A stretch of DNA of 64,000 bases from Winogradskyella vidalii (GTDB taxonomy: Bacteria > Bacteroidota > Bacteroidia > Flavobacteriales > Flavobacteriaceae). Below the pieces are notes generated by a model, which saw only the letters and a program-made list of their open reading frames with translations, did not search any database and was not told the origin of the DNA. The stretch spans positions 62,001-126,000 of the forward strand of contig NZ_JABFDG010000007.1 of NCBI RefSeq assembly GCF_013403955.1, in the 5' to 3' direction. Of the stretch, positions 54,887 to 64,000 are shown one piece after another. Every line of letters begins with the position of its first letter. Within the stretch, counting starts at the first letter, position 1. Both the position numbers and the translations under genes were made by a program.

Positions 54887-55037
54887 AAGACTTAATTTTT
54901 TTGATAGCTTTTAATTGCCCTTTTTTGAGAGCTTAAGGATTTTGCTTTAATAGGGTTTGTATTCTAAAGTTTATTATTTTAAATGCATATATAATTATAA
55001 AAATATATGTTATAGCTTTTACATTACTAATCGGATA

Positions 55038-55139
55038 CTAACCTAATAGATTAAGTTGTGCCAGAATTATAATTTGCACAGTAATAAGTGTTACCGATGA
55101 GGCAATTAGTATACCAATTAAAATAGATTTTTTTTTCAT
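55038..55139 (-). CDS. Possible 33-residue single-pass membrane peptide
   Basis: The minus strand has an ATG at 55139 and a TAG at 55038-55040, giving MKKKSILIGILIASS, then a hydrophobic stretch to the end (about 25 residues). It has the charge pattern of a small membrane peptide. It is below usual annotation thresholds and the only support is the sequence itself. Confidence 0.35.
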   Translation of the reverse strand: MKKKSILIGILIASSVTLITVQIIILAQLNLLG

Positions 55140-55301
55140 GATAAGTAGGTTCTTAGTTCTATACAATAGTAGCGTATAATTTAAAGTCGAAAAAAAAAAT
55201 GTCGTGAAGTACCGAGTTTTGTCCGTAAATAATTAAAGTTTAATAGTGATAAGTAATCCGTGTTATGGCTTTCTAATAAAATTTACGATGCGATTCTATG
55301 C

Positions 55302-56000
55302 TTAAAGAGAGTTATATCTTTTTTTAAAAGTTTCTCTATAGGTATTAGATATTGGTATTTTTTGGTTATTAATATGAATAAGCGTTCCCTTTACGCTATC
55401 AATATTGTCAATTTTAACCGCGTAAGACCTATGAACACGGCATACACCTTCAATCTTGTTTTTTTTAATAAAAGTGTCAATGCTATCTCTTTTTAAATAT
55501 TTTTTTGTGCTGGTATGGATTTCTATATACTTATCTGAAGATTCAATATAAAGTAAATCATTCGTTTTAACTTTATGTAATTCATGACCAATTTTGATTG
55601 TAAAATAGGAATTGTTTTTAAGGTGTCGATCGATTACAATATTCAAAGTAGAATAAATACTAGCTTCGTTGAATGGTTTTAGTAAATAGCCATCAGGAAT
55701 TAATTTTGAAGCTTCCTTAACCGTAGAGGCATCAGCAAAGGAGGTGAGAAATATAAAAGGAATGTTTAAATGGTCATTGATGTATTGTGCAATTTCAAAA
55801 CCTTGATTTCTACCATGCATATTTATGTCTAATATAGCAATATCAGGGCGTTCTGTTTTTAATGCTGCTATAGCGCTTTCAGCATTAAATGCTATTGCTG
55901 TAACTTCATAATCTAAATCTTCTAAAATACTATTCAATTGCTCTGAGATGAATACATCATCATCTGCAATTAAAACTTTTATTTTTTTGTTATCTCGCAT
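55302..56000 (-). CDS. LytTR-type response regulator
   Basis: 232 residues. Receiver domain (about 8-125) with acidic cluster ADDD, phosphoacceptor Asp58 in AILDINMHG and a C-terminal KPF motif, followed by a LytTR DNA-binding domain (about 135-230: YIESSDKYIEIHT, RVHRSYAVKIDNI). It overlaps the histidine-kinase gene upstream by 11 bases, forming a cognate pair. Targets are not identifiable from the window. Confidence 0.93.
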   Translation of the reverse strand: MRDNKKIKVLIADDDVFISEQLNSILEDLDYEVTAIAFNAESAIAALKTERPDIAILDINMHGRNQGFEIAQYINDHLNIPFIFLTSFADASTVKEASKLIPDGYLLKPFNEASIYSTLNIVIDRHLKNNSYFTIKIGHELHKVKTNDLLYIESSDKYIEIHTSTKKYLKRDSIDTFIKKNKIEGVCRVHRSYAVKIDNIDSVKGTLIHINNQKIPISNTYRETFKKRYNSL

Positions 56001-58065
56001 TAAAAGTGATTTTTATAGCAAAACCATTGGAATTACAAATGGTTGTTTTTCCAAGTAATTGTCTAGTGGCTATTGAGTAGATTAACTTTAATCCAAAAGA
56101 TTTTGTGGTTGTTATATCTATTGTTTTTGGTAAACCGATACCGTTATCAGCGTAGTCAAATTGTATGGTGTCATCCTTTTTTGAAATACTAATTTTTACT
56201 TCTTTCGTCTTGGTTTTAGGCCAAGCATATTTGATGCTATTTGTAATCAATTCATGCAATATAAACCCTAAAGCTTGCGCCTGTTCTACATCTACCCATA
56301 GATTGTTGCCTTGCACGGTAAAATTATCATTTTCTAATTGAATAGGGGACAGTAATAAATGCATGATATTATTAAAATATTCTACTATGTCAATCTGCCT
56401 ATAATTCCCTTTTTGATACATTTTTTGATGTGCTAATTGCATAGCATCGATTCTCGTTTTACTATCAATTAAGGCTTCCTTAGCAATCTTATTTTCTGTG
56501 TTTTTAGATTTCAAATACAATAAAGAGGCGACTATTTGCATATTGTTTTTTACGCGATGGTGCACTTCTTTTAATAAGATTTCTTTGTCGTTTAAAGCCT
56601 CTTCAATGGTTTTGTTTTTTTGAGAAAGTACTGCTGCAACTTTCTTTTTTTGGTTGTAAAAATATGTAATGCATAAAACGATGAGTAGAAGGATTATAAT
56701 ACTAGAAATAGCAGTGTAGATTTTTAATTTATTACGTTCTTCTTTCTGATCATAGTTAAATTGAAGTAATTTAATTTCATTGACTTTATTGATGCTATCT
56801 GCTATAGATTTTTGTTGATAAACGTCTTTAATTTCAAGACGAATAATGTTTCTAATGCCTTCTTCACTTCTAATTTTGTTGCTATAGCTATTAAATTCTT
56901 TATAGTAAGCTATAGCTTTAGCTAAATCTCCTTGATTTTCATAAGCTCTACCAAGGCCTAAACTTGCTAATTTTAGAGTGTTAATATGGTTTGTGATTTT
57001 AGCAATATTGTACGCTTTTTGGTAGTATGTAAAACTTTCTTTTTTTTGATTTAAGACTTGGTAGGTTTCTGCGGCAATAATATAAGCTTTATCTAAATCT
57101 TCTTTGATTTTTAGACTTTCAAATTGTGTGATAGCTAGTGTAATATTATTTTTAGCTTCTTTAATTTGGTTTTTCTGTAAATTAATATGGGCTAAATTGG
57201 CTCTTACTTTTGCCTCTAGTATAGTAGCTTTACTAGTTATGGCTATATGTAAAGCTTCCTTATAATTAATTTCTGCCTTTTCTAAGTTTTTAAGTTCTTG
57301 ATGTAATTCTCCTAATTTTTTTAGTGAATTAATAAGTCTATTATTGTTGGTTAATTTTTTTGCGTATGCTATGGCTTTTAGATAGTTTTTTTCAGCAGTC
57401 TGGTATTCTTTAATGGTAATATTTACATCACCAAGACTTTCATAAATTGAGGCCTTATATCCAACATAATTATGGTCTATGCAAAAATTTAAAACTTCTT
57501 CAAAAGTTTCTAAACTTAGTCTATAATGCCCTTGCGCCTCATATATTTCTCCAATATTAATTTTGGACCTAGCGTATTCTACATTTATACCGTGTTTATT
57601 TGCAATTTCTAGACTTTTAAAATGGTAGTCTAAAGCTAGTGACGTGTTTCCTATACTATTATTTAAGTTGCCTAAGTCACCATAAATTTTTGCAACTCCA
57701 GAATAAATCTTGTGTTGTATAGAGAAATCTAAACCTTCTATTAACGTGATTTTAGCATTCTCAATTTGACCTAACATCAAATAAGAATGTCCTAAAAAAT
57801 GATAAGCTTGAGATGTTCGTTTATAATGCTTACTCGTCTTTGCTAATTTTAAATACTCAGCGCTATACTTTAGGCCTTGATTAAAATCTAAATAAACTGT
57901 TTTCCAACAACAATAACTAAAAGCTTTGAGCCTAACATCCATTGGTTTAGTAACGTTGGAGGCAACGTAATAAGCAGAATCTATGGCTTGCTGCTTCTGT
58001 GCGTCTACCTGAGAAACTCCTTTAATTGTAATAAACAACGCTATTAGTAAATAGATGTATTTCAT
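55990..58065 (-). CDS. TPR-containing HisKA_2-type sensor histidine kinase
   Basis: 691 residues. Signal peptide (about 1-18), then about ten tetratricopeptide-like repeats (to about residue 410), one transmembrane helix (about 445-465), a coiled coil and a HisKA_2 domain with HHRVKNNMQ at residues 502-510. The HATPase_c domain has N-box ELITNSIKYAW and G-box DNGIGLP. The TPR sensor implies protein-ligand sensing in the periplasm. It phosphorylates the overlapping LytTR regulator. Confidence 0.93.
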   Translation of the reverse strand: MKYIYLLIALFITIKGVSQVDAQKQQAIDSAYYVASNVTKPMDVRLKAFSYCCWKTVYLDFNQGLKYSAEYLKLAKTSKHYKRTSQAYHFLGHSYLMLGQIENAKITLIEGLDFSIQHKIYSGVAKIYGDLGNLNNSIGNTSLALDYHFKSLEIANKHGINVEYARSKINIGEIYEAQGHYRLSLETFEEVLNFCIDHNYVGYKASIYESLGDVNITIKEYQTAEKNYLKAIAYAKKLTNNNRLINSLKKLGELHQELKNLEKAEINYKEALHIAITSKATILEAKVRANLAHINLQKNQIKEAKNNITLAITQFESLKIKEDLDKAYIIAAETYQVLNQKKESFTYYQKAYNIAKITNHINTLKLASLGLGRAYENQGDLAKAIAYYKEFNSYSNKIRSEEGIRNIIRLEIKDVYQQKSIADSINKVNEIKLLQFNYDQKEERNKLKIYTAISSIIILLLIVLCITYFYNQKKKVAAVLSQKNKTIEEALNDKEILLKEVHHRVKNNMQIVASLLYLKSKNTENKIAKEALIDSKTRIDAMQLAHQKMYQKGNYRQIDIVEYFNNIMHLLLSPIQLENDNFTVQGNNLWVDVEQAQALGFILHELITNSIKYAWPKTKTKEVKISISKKDDTIQFDYADNGIGLPKTIDITTTKSFGLKLIYSIATRQLLGKTTICNSNGFAIKITFNAR

Positions 58066-58110
58066 TTTATAAACGTGCTTTTTTTACAATGGATTAAGGT
58101 ATACATAGCG

Positions 58111-59670
58111 TTAAAAGTTAGCCGTTGCTGCTTCTGCACAGCGTTCACCATCCATAGCTGCAGAAATAATTCCACCAGCATAACCACCACCTTCACCGCA
58201 AGGAAATAGGTTGGTAATTTCAGGGTGTTCTAATGTTTCATTTCTTGGAATGTTTACAGGTGATGAGGTTCTAGACTCTACACCAATAATATTAGCTTCT
58301 TCAGTGTAATAACCTTTCATTTTTTCACCAAATGCTTTAAACCCTTTACGTAAGGAACCTCCAATTATTTTTGGTAATAGAGAATGTAAAGGTGCCGATT
58401 TTAAACCGGGTTGATATGAAGTTTCATTTAAGCTTGAAGACAATTTACCTTCAACAAAATCGGTGAGTCGTTGAGCAGGAGCAGACTGTCGTCTTCCGCC
58501 TGCAGTAAAAGCTAAACGCTCTAAATCTTTTTGGTATTCTAGCGCTTTTAAAGGGCCAAAATGTTCATATTTATAAAGGTCTTTATCAGCATTAATTTCT
58601 GTGACAATACCAGAATTAGCAAACTTATTATTTCGTTTTGAAGGTGACATACCATTGACCACAACTTCGCCGTTGGCTGTAGCTGCTGGAACGATAAATC
58701 CACCAGGACACATACAAAAAGAATACACACCTCGGTGATTCACTTGCTCTACTAAGCTGTATGACGCTGCAGGTAATAATTCATCTCTTGGTTCGCCTTT
58801 GCAATGGTACTGAATACCATCTATAATATCTTGCGGATGTTCTACCCTAACACCCATGGCAAACGATTTGGCCTCCAATTTAATCTTTTTGTCATTTAGC
58901 AAGTAGAAAATATCTCTTGCGGAATGCCCTGTGGCTAAAATGACTTTTTCAACGTCTAGTTCTTTATCATTTTGAAGTTGAATGGCAACAATTTTATTAT
59001 GCTTAATGGTGAAGTCAGAAACTCTAGATTCAAAATGAACTTCACCACCAAACTTGATGATATTTTCTCTAATATTCTGAACGACTTTAGGTAATTTATT
59101 CGTGCCAATATGTGGATGGGCATCTACTAATATTTGATCCGTGGCACCATGATAAACTAAATTCTCAAAGATTCGTCTAACGTCGCCTCGTTTTAAACTT
59201 CGCGTGTATAATTTACCGTCAGAATAAGTGCCAGCACCACCTTCGCCAAAACAGTAATTTGAATCTTCATTTACAAAATGATCTTGATTAATGGCTTTTA
59301 AATCACGTCGGCGATCTTGCACATTTTTACCGCGTTCTAAAACAATGGGTTTATAACCTAACTCAATACAACGCAAGGCGGCATACATGCCTGCAGGTCC
59401 GAAACCAATAATATGAACCGGTTTGGCGTTAGAAACATCTTTGTAATCAAAATGATAGTCTGAGGTTTCAGGCATGGGCTCATTGATAAACACTTCAACT
59501 TTATAATTAAATATAATGTTACGCTTACGTGCATCAATTGATTTTCGTAGAATTTTTATGCCTGAAATTTCTGAAGTCTTCACGTTTAAATCATGTGCTG
59601 CTTTTTTTAGCAAGCCATCAGGTTGTCGTTCTTGGTGTAAACTAATGCGTAGTTGTAAGGCTTTTATCAT
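58111..59670 (-). CDS. COG2509-type NAD(P)/FAD-dependent oxidoreductase
   Basis: 519 residues. FAD motif GFGPAGMYAALR at about residues 94-105, ERGKNVQDRRRD, GEGGAGTYSDGKLYTR and CPGGFIVPAA are characteristic of the uncharacterised FAD-dependent dehydrogenase family COG2509. An N-terminal segment of about 85 residues precedes the FAD fold. The substrate is unknown. It is followed by the TPR kinase gene after 45 bases. Confidence 0.88.
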   Translation of the reverse strand: MIKALQLRISLHQERQPDGLLKKAAHDLNVKTSEISGIKILRKSIDARKRNIIFNYKVEVFINEPMPETSDYHFDYKDVSNAKPVHIIGFGPAGMYAALRCIELGYKPIVLERGKNVQDRRRDLKAINQDHFVNEDSNYCFGEGGAGTYSDGKLYTRSLKRGDVRRIFENLVYHGATDQILVDAHPHIGTNKLPKVVQNIRENIIKFGGEVHFESRVSDFTIKHNKIVAIQLQNDKELDVEKVILATGHSARDIFYLLNDKKIKLEAKSFAMGVRVEHPQDIIDGIQYHCKGEPRDELLPAASYSLVEQVNHRGVYSFCMCPGGFIVPAATANGEVVVNGMSPSKRNNKFANSGIVTEINADKDLYKYEHFGPLKALEYQKDLERLAFTAGGRRQSAPAQRLTDFVEGKLSSSLNETSYQPGLKSAPLHSLLPKIIGGSLRKGFKAFGEKMKGYYTEEANIIGVESRTSSPVNIPRNETLEHPEITNLFPCGEGGGYAGGIISAAMDGERCAEAATANF

Positions 59671-59742
59671 GTTGCAAAATTAAAGAAAAGAAATCGTATC
59701 TAAATTTTTAATTAAGTTGAGCTTCTGTTTATATTAAAACAC

Positions 59743-59773
59743 AAAAAAACCACGCGATTAGGCATGGTTTTTT
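59743..59773. terminator. Terminator between the S9 peptidase and COG2509 genes
   Basis: AAAAAACCACG (59745-59755) pairs with CATGGTTTTTT (59763-59773), including one G-T pair, with an intervening loop and flanking A and T runs. It follows the S9 peptidase stop on the minus strand by about 20 bases. Confidence 0.7.
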
Positions 59774-59794
59774 AAGAACTTTATGGAACGTAAA

Positions 59795-62350
59795 TTATGG
59801 TTTTGACTGTGGTTGATCTCTGTTGATTTCAGAAATGTCAATATCAGTAGCTTCTACACCAAGTAAGTGTTTGCTAAAATGATCAGCACGCAGCCAAAAT
59901 GAATATTCTGTCATGTTTCCAAAACTATGACGCTGTCCTGGCATTAGCATAAAATCGAAACGTTTGTTCGCTTTAATTAAGGCGTTTGCCATACGTATAG
60001 TTCCCCCTGGATGCACATTATTATCTACATCACCTGTAATAAGCATTAAATTTCCTTTAAGGTTTTTTGCTAAAGATTGGTTATCGTCAATAAGGTATTT
60101 GTATTTGGTGTTGCCATCATCGTCCATTTCTTCTTGTACACCATGATGTGTTTCACTCCACCAACTGTTATAAATGTTATTGTCGTGGTTTCCGGCAGAA
60201 GATACTGCGGCCTTAAAGAAATCTGGGTAGACTAACATAGCAGCAGTTGACATAAATCCACCTCCTGAATGACCATAAATGCCCACTTTCTCAATGTCTA
60301 TAAAATCATTTTGGTCGGCAAGTTGCTCAGCAACATGTCTTTTATCAGCTAAACCATAATCTCTAAGGTTGCCATAACCATAGTTATGATACCATTTAGA
60401 ACGGTCTGGATGCCCACCACGATTCCCCATAGTGACGACAATAAATCCAACTTGTGCCATACGGTCTACACGATCCATTCTAATAGAAAACGATTTATTT
60501 ACGGCTTCCGTCTGTGGCCCAGGATAAACATATTCTAATAGTGGATATTTTTTTGTTTCATCAAAATCATAAGGTTTGTACATCACGCCGTAAATATCGG
60601 TTATACCATCATCGGCTTTCATTTTAAAGGTTTCAGGAAATTGATAACCGGTGGCCATTAATTGTGATAAATCGGCCTCTTCCAATGTCATAATTAGCTT
60701 ACCTGTACTCGATCTTAATTCTGATTTAGGAACGGTATTTACTCTAGAATAGTTACTCACAAAATAAGCATTAGAATCTGACATGTCAGTACTTGAATTA
60801 AAATCACCAGGATTTAAAGCCTTTAGTCCAGTGCCATTTAAGTTAACACTATACATGTGCTCATAATAAGGGTCTTGGTCTTTAGGAATGCCATGAGCAG
60901 TGAAGTAAAGCGTACGGCTTTTTTCGTCTACTCCAATAGCACGTTCTACATGATAGGAACCTGAAGTGATTTCATTTTTTAAATTGCCTTCAATATCATA
61001 TAAATAATAGTGTGCCCAACCCGAACGTTCTGCCCAATGTAGCATTTCTGTTTCGTTATTAAGTAATACTAATGGTCGCGATTCTATATAGGTATTAAAA
61101 CGCTCTTCAATTAAAACTTTGGTTTCACCTGTATTGATGTCTGCCACACAGATATCTAATTTTTTACGATCTCTACTGATGGTGCTGTAATAGATTTTTC
61201 CTTTTTTAGATAACAATAATGATGGATTAAAGTCATCATCATAGCTTGATTTTTTACGTGGCTCACGATACACTTGAATACTTTGTTGTTTCACCGTATC
61301 GAGTTGCACTTGGATATTTGATTTAGAAGGGATATCAAATACATGAAGTTCGGTTTTATAATATTCGTCTTCACCTGGCATATGATATTTGTAAGTCTCT
61401 AGAGTAGGTCTTTTTCCAGAGGTGGTGTTTATTACCCACAGGTCATTGATATGTCTTGAATCTGTTCTTTGGAACACAAATTTTTTGGAATCATGAGACC
61501 AAATACCACGAACAGATTTACGTTTATCTTTGTTTTTTAGTTTCGTTTCGTTGTTTTCACCTCTTCCACTGCTACCATAGCCATAGTTTTCCTCACCATC
61601 TGTAGTCCATTGGTTTTCTACAATAGTCGTATCTTTTTCATTTTCTACAGCTTTTAGAAAGTTTTCCTTATCCATCCAATATAAATTATGGTGTTTAGAA
61701 AATAATACTACCGAGCTGTCTGGAGCAATGTTAGCCCACTTTTTCCAGTCTTCTTTTTCTTTTTTCTTATTACTAACAACTGTTAAACCATTACTACCAA
61801 GTCGGTATTCAAAATGATATACTTTATTAACTTTTTTTGCTTTTTTAGCTTTGCCTTTTTTCTTTTTGTCTGTTTTGGTAGAATCTGTATCTTTTGTGTT
61901 TTCTGTTTCAGCATTGTCGTCTTTATCTTCTTTTTCTTCATCCACTTTTTCGGTTGATGTTACATAAAAACGGATAGCGGTTTCATTTTTTACAAATTCA
62001 AAATTGAATCTTGGTAAATGTTTGGCGTCGTAAGGGTCTTTTGTGATTTCAGTGAGCCATTTTGCCATTTTTTCATTATCAAAAAGCTCTTTTTTAGATT
62101 TTTTATCGGCATCAACAATATAATATTTAGAGCCTTCAGTGGTTTTGTATTGGTACCAAAATCGGTTGCCGTTTTTTAGCCAATGCGGTCTTACAGAAGT
62201 AGAATGCACTAATTTTCCTAAATTAGTTGGCGAATATTTTGCAGCAGCTCTGTAATTAGGTGTTGGCGTTTGACTTTCTTTAGGATTGTTTTGTGCATTT
62301 ATTAAACTAAAGGATAAGCTTAGTGCGAGTAGAACTAGTAATCTTTGCAT
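59795..62350 (-). CDS. S9-family (dipeptidyl peptidase IV-like) serine peptidase
   Basis: 851 residues with signal peptide (cleavage near INAQ, about residue 19). A DPP IV-type beta-propeller region (to about residue 590) precedes an alpha/beta-hydrolase domain. Catalytic Ser695 lies in YGHSGGG, the Asp is in GDVDNNVHPG and the His in GQRHSFG. A highly charged insertion of about 45 residues (rich in Glu/Asp, then Lys) near residues 135-180 is unusual. It cleaves peptides in the periplasm. It is monocistronic. Confidence 0.9.
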   Translation of the reverse strand: MQRLLVLLALSLSFSLINAQNNPKESQTPTPNYRAAAKYSPTNLGKLVHSTSVRPHWLKNGNRFWYQYKTTEGSKYYIVDADKKSKKELFDNEKMAKWLTEITKDPYDAKHLPRFNFEFVKNETAIRFYVTSTEKVDEEKEDKDDNAETENTKDTDSTKTDKKKKGKAKKAKKVNKVYHFEYRLGSNGLTVVSNKKKEKEDWKKWANIAPDSSVVLFSKHHNLYWMDKENFLKAVENEKDTTIVENQWTTDGEENYGYGSSGRGENNETKLKNKDKRKSVRGIWSHDSKKFVFQRTDSRHINDLWVINTTSGKRPTLETYKYHMPGEDEYYKTELHVFDIPSKSNIQVQLDTVKQQSIQVYREPRKKSSYDDDFNPSLLLSKKGKIYYSTISRDRKKLDICVADINTGETKVLIEERFNTYIESRPLVLLNNETEMLHWAERSGWAHYYLYDIEGNLKNEITSGSYHVERAIGVDEKSRTLYFTAHGIPKDQDPYYEHMYSVNLNGTGLKALNPGDFNSSTDMSDSNAYFVSNYSRVNTVPKSELRSSTGKLIMTLEEADLSQLMATGYQFPETFKMKADDGITDIYGVMYKPYDFDETKKYPLLEYVYPGPQTEAVNKSFSIRMDRVDRMAQVGFIVVTMGNRGGHPDRSKWYHNYGYGNLRDYGLADKRHVAEQLADQNDFIDIEKVGIYGHSGGGFMSTAAMLVYPDFFKAAVSSAGNHDNNIYNSWWSETHHGVQEEMDDDGNTKYKYLIDDNQSLAKNLKGNLMLITGDVDNNVHPGGTIRMANALIKANKRFDFMLMPGQRHSFGNMTEYSFWLRADHFSKHLLGVEATDIDISEINRDQPQSKP

Positions 62351-62607
62351 GCTTTGCGTGTTGGTTTAAGATGAGTATATTTCATGAGTTGACTAAAATA
62401 CTTGGAATAATATAAAATTGGTAAATATTTAACATTAGCCTAACGAATTAAAAGTAGACCTTTTTCATCGCAATGATAATTGATGACTAAATTTTATTGA
62501 ATAATTAGAAGAGTTCCTCATTAAAGAAACGGTTTGTTTAGATTTTTTAATTAAAATTTATATATGATTAAATTAAAAAGTATCTTACTTTTTTTAAAGA
62601 AATATAA

Positions 62608-63612
62608 ATGTCTATTTTTAAAAAAGACCCTTTACAGATTATTGTTTTTTCTAGTTACGGAACTAATTCTCACTTCTATGCTAGAGGTAGGGCTTTAGAA
62701 GATGAATCTATAAATTTAGAAGCCAATAATACTTGGCAGCTCATAGTTAATTCATGGAAACGATTTGCTACAGATGAAATTAAACACGTAGCGCTAGACC
62801 TAAAATTACCCAACAATAAAATTTTAAAAGCTAAAACCGATTATAAAGGATATTTTAAAATAGAAGCTGACTTTGAAGACTTAAAAACATTAACTAATGC
62901 TGAAGGTTGGTTATCCTATGAATTGTCGTTTAAAGACACGAATGTAAAGTACACCATTCAGAATAAAAATCGGTTTCCGGGTGAATTATTAATACCTTCA
63001 AGTCAGGCACAATTTGGTGTTGCAAGCGATATTGATGATACAATTTTACATACAGGTGTTGTTTCCTTATTAAAATGGCGATTAATTTATAATTCTATTT
63101 TTAAAAGTGCAATTAGTAGAATTCCGTTAGAAGGTTCTGTAGAATTATTTCACAAATTGCATCGCGGTGTTTCAGGAAATAATGCTAATCCTATTTTTTA
63201 TGTCAGTCATAGTCCATGGAATTTGTACCGTTATTTGGAACTTTTTTTAAAGCAAAATAAATTTCCTAAAGGCCCTATTTTATTAAGAAGTGTTAGTCAG
63301 GCTCTAAAGAAAAAACAGCAAGACGAAAAACCTCAGAAGCAAAATGAAATTATTAATTTACTAAAAACCTATCCTCACTTACCTTTTATTTTAATTGGTG
63401 ATAGTGGAGAGCATGATCCCGATATTTATATGGAGATTGCTGAAGCTTTTCCGAATCGGATTTTAGCGATTTACCTAAGAAGTGTAAAGCATAAGAAAAA
63501 AATGTTACGTGTAAGAGGTCTTGTTGAAAACTATAAAACCACACCATTGCTGTTAGTTGAAAATAGTCAACAAGCTATTGAGCATGCAAGAAAAAATGGC
63601 TTTATTGCTTAA
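62608..63612 (+). CDS. App1-like phosphatidate phosphatase family protein (DUF2183)
   Basis: 334 residues without a signal peptide. The haloacid-dehalogenase-like motif ASDIDDTILHTG (Asp141 and Asp143) and YVSHSPWNLYRYL, together with LIGDSGEHDPDIY near the end, match the App1 catalytic domain. In yeast App1 dephosphorylates phosphatidic acid; bacterial members are uncharacterised. It is flanked by the S9 peptidase gene (divergent) and a CrtO-like gene (convergent). Confidence 0.88.
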   Translation: MSIFKKDPLQIIVFSSYGTNSHFYARGRALEDESINLEANNTWQLIVNSWKRFATDEIKHVALDLKLPNNKILKAKTDYKGYFKIEADFEDLKTLTNAEGWLSYELSFKDTNVKYTIQNKNRFPGELLIPSSQAQFGVASDIDDTILHTGVVSLLKWRLIYNSIFKSAISRIPLEGSVELFHKLHRGVSGNNANPIFYVSHSPWNLYRYLELFLKQNKFPKGPILLRSVSQALKKKQQDEKPQKQNEIINLLKTYPHLPFILIGDSGEHDPDIYMEIAEAFPNRILAIYLRSVKHKKKMLRVRGLVENYKTTPLLLVENSQQAIEHARKNGFIA

Positions 63613-63636
63613 GAACCTTATCGATTCTTGTTTTAT

Positions 63637-64000
63637 TTAACTGTTGAAGCCATACAGGATAAAGGTTAAAGATAATGTTAAACGTAAATAACAAAAGAGC
63701 ATATTGGTATTGCCCTTTAAAAATTTTATAAAGAGTAATAGCAACATAAAAATAAATCCAATAAGATGCCCAATTTCGGCATAAACCATTTCATTTCTAA
63801 CCTGTTGTAAGTCGCCGCGAGAAGCACTTCTTTTTAGTTTTAATTTTTGATTAAAAACTTTGAAGACACTGTTTTTAATTAGCCAACCAAATTTATCTAA
63901 TCCAAGTGCTTTAATTATAGCCGTATTTTTTATAAAGTTTAGGTTTTCTATTTTGTAATAAAACGATTTAGTTTTTATGGCATTATTAAGCAATAACCCA
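63637..64000 (-). CDS. CrtO-like glycosyl-diaponeurosporenoate acyltransferase family protein, partial
   Basis: About 120 residues are visible; the frame stays open to the right edge, so the N-terminus is missing. Hydrophobic segments and the pattern LKRSASRGDLQQVRNEMVYAEIGHLIGF (in parts: GDLQQVRNEM, VYAEIGHLIGF) match a small family annotated as glycosyl-4,4'-diaponeurosporenoate acyltransferase, found widely in Bacteroidota. The true function here is unknown. Confidence 0.65.
   Translation of the reverse strand, partial: GLLLNNAIKTKSFYYKIENLNFIKNTAIIKALGLDKFGWLIKNSVFKVFNQKLKLKRSASRGDLQQVRNEMVYAEIGHLIGFIFMLLLLFIKFLKGNTNMLFCYLRLTLSLTFILYGFNS

Larger units (their letters stand above)
54660..55301. 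other. Long intergenic region with hairpins and a possible small ORF
   Basis: 642 bases without an established gene. It contains the fabD promoter (not recognised in detail), the nested inverted repeats at 54773-54840, a further hairpin at 54851-54886 with a T-run after it, and a 33-codon minus-strand frame at 55038-55139. The remainder is plain AT-rich sequence in which I see nothing. Confidence 0.7.

Noticed and set aside
55159-55165. Another CTATACA word upstream of the response-regulator region.
   Set aside because: A single copy far from the PUL and without neighbours; consistent with chance.
1-64000. tRNA, rRNA, CRISPR arrays, insertion sequences and prophage genes.
   Set aside because: I looked for clover-leaf patterns, spaced direct repeats and transposase or integrase motifs and saw none.

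Overview
The window reads as a chromosomal segment of a marine-type member of the Bacteroidota, most likely family Flavobacteriaceae. The basis is strongly AT-rich DNA with no Shine-Dalgarno-like leaders, SusC/SusD proteins, lipoproteins with short Bacteroidota-style signal peptides, a flexirubin-type pigment cluster whose tyrosine ammonia-lyase closely resembles the Flavobacterium johnsoniae enzyme, and a relic of a type IX secretion sorting domain. I do not name a genus. No tRNA, rRNA, CRISPR array or intact mobile element was seen.

Region 1 (1-24119) is a flexirubin/aryl-polyene locus. One minus-strand run of about 23 genes, mostly overlapping or a few bases apart, starts at a tyrosine ammonia-lyase (22779) and continues off the left edge. 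It encodes p-coumarate formation, two acyl carrier proteins, three intact ketosynthases, one cysteine-less chain-length-factor-like ketosynthase, one half-length ketosynthase-like protein, a ketoreductase, two hotdog dehydratase-like proteins, a thioesterase and two acyltransferase domains. It also encodes an MMPL exporter fused to an acyltransferase and a degenerate methyltransferase-like tail, a glycosyltransferase/DUF2062 protein, a LolA-like carrier, a porin-like protein, an Ntn-type acyltransferase lipoprotein, a phytoene-desaturase-like oxidoreductase and an adenylate-forming ligase. A divergent plus-strand gene encodes a halogenase-like flavoprotein. DarA and DarB (dialkylresorcinol synthesis) are not in the window and may lie to the left.

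Region 2 (25020-46447) is a laminarin-type (beta-1,3/1,6-glucan) utilisation locus. It holds a membrane-spanning one-component regulator, SusC, SusD, a surface glycan-binding lipoprotein with a tandemly duplicated module, a GH16 endo-glucanase lipoprotein, a cytoplasmic GH149/GH161-like beta-1,3-glucan phosphorylase, a GH17 lipoprotein, a clan GH-A lipoprotein, a GH30 lipoprotein, a GPH-type sugar symporter and a LacI regulator. The inferred route is surface cleavage, SusCD import, periplasmic trimming and debranching, symport, then energy-saving phosphorolysis. Repeated CTATACA words sit upstream of both the regulator and susC. A T9SS C-terminal domain relic lies between the symporter and lacI.

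Region 3 (46514-64000) is mostly core and housekeeping genes: a helical repeat lipoprotein, an M20 peptidase, AlkB-like dioxygenase, Kdo transferase, a DegT-type aminotransferase and GalE, a small conserved-looking protein, LspA, FabD, a TPR histidine kinase with a LytTR response regulator, a COG2509-type FAD protein, an S9 peptidase, an App1-like phosphatase, and a CrtO-like acyltransferase cut by the right edge. The one long gap (54660-55301) holds several hairpins and a possible 33-residue membrane peptide.
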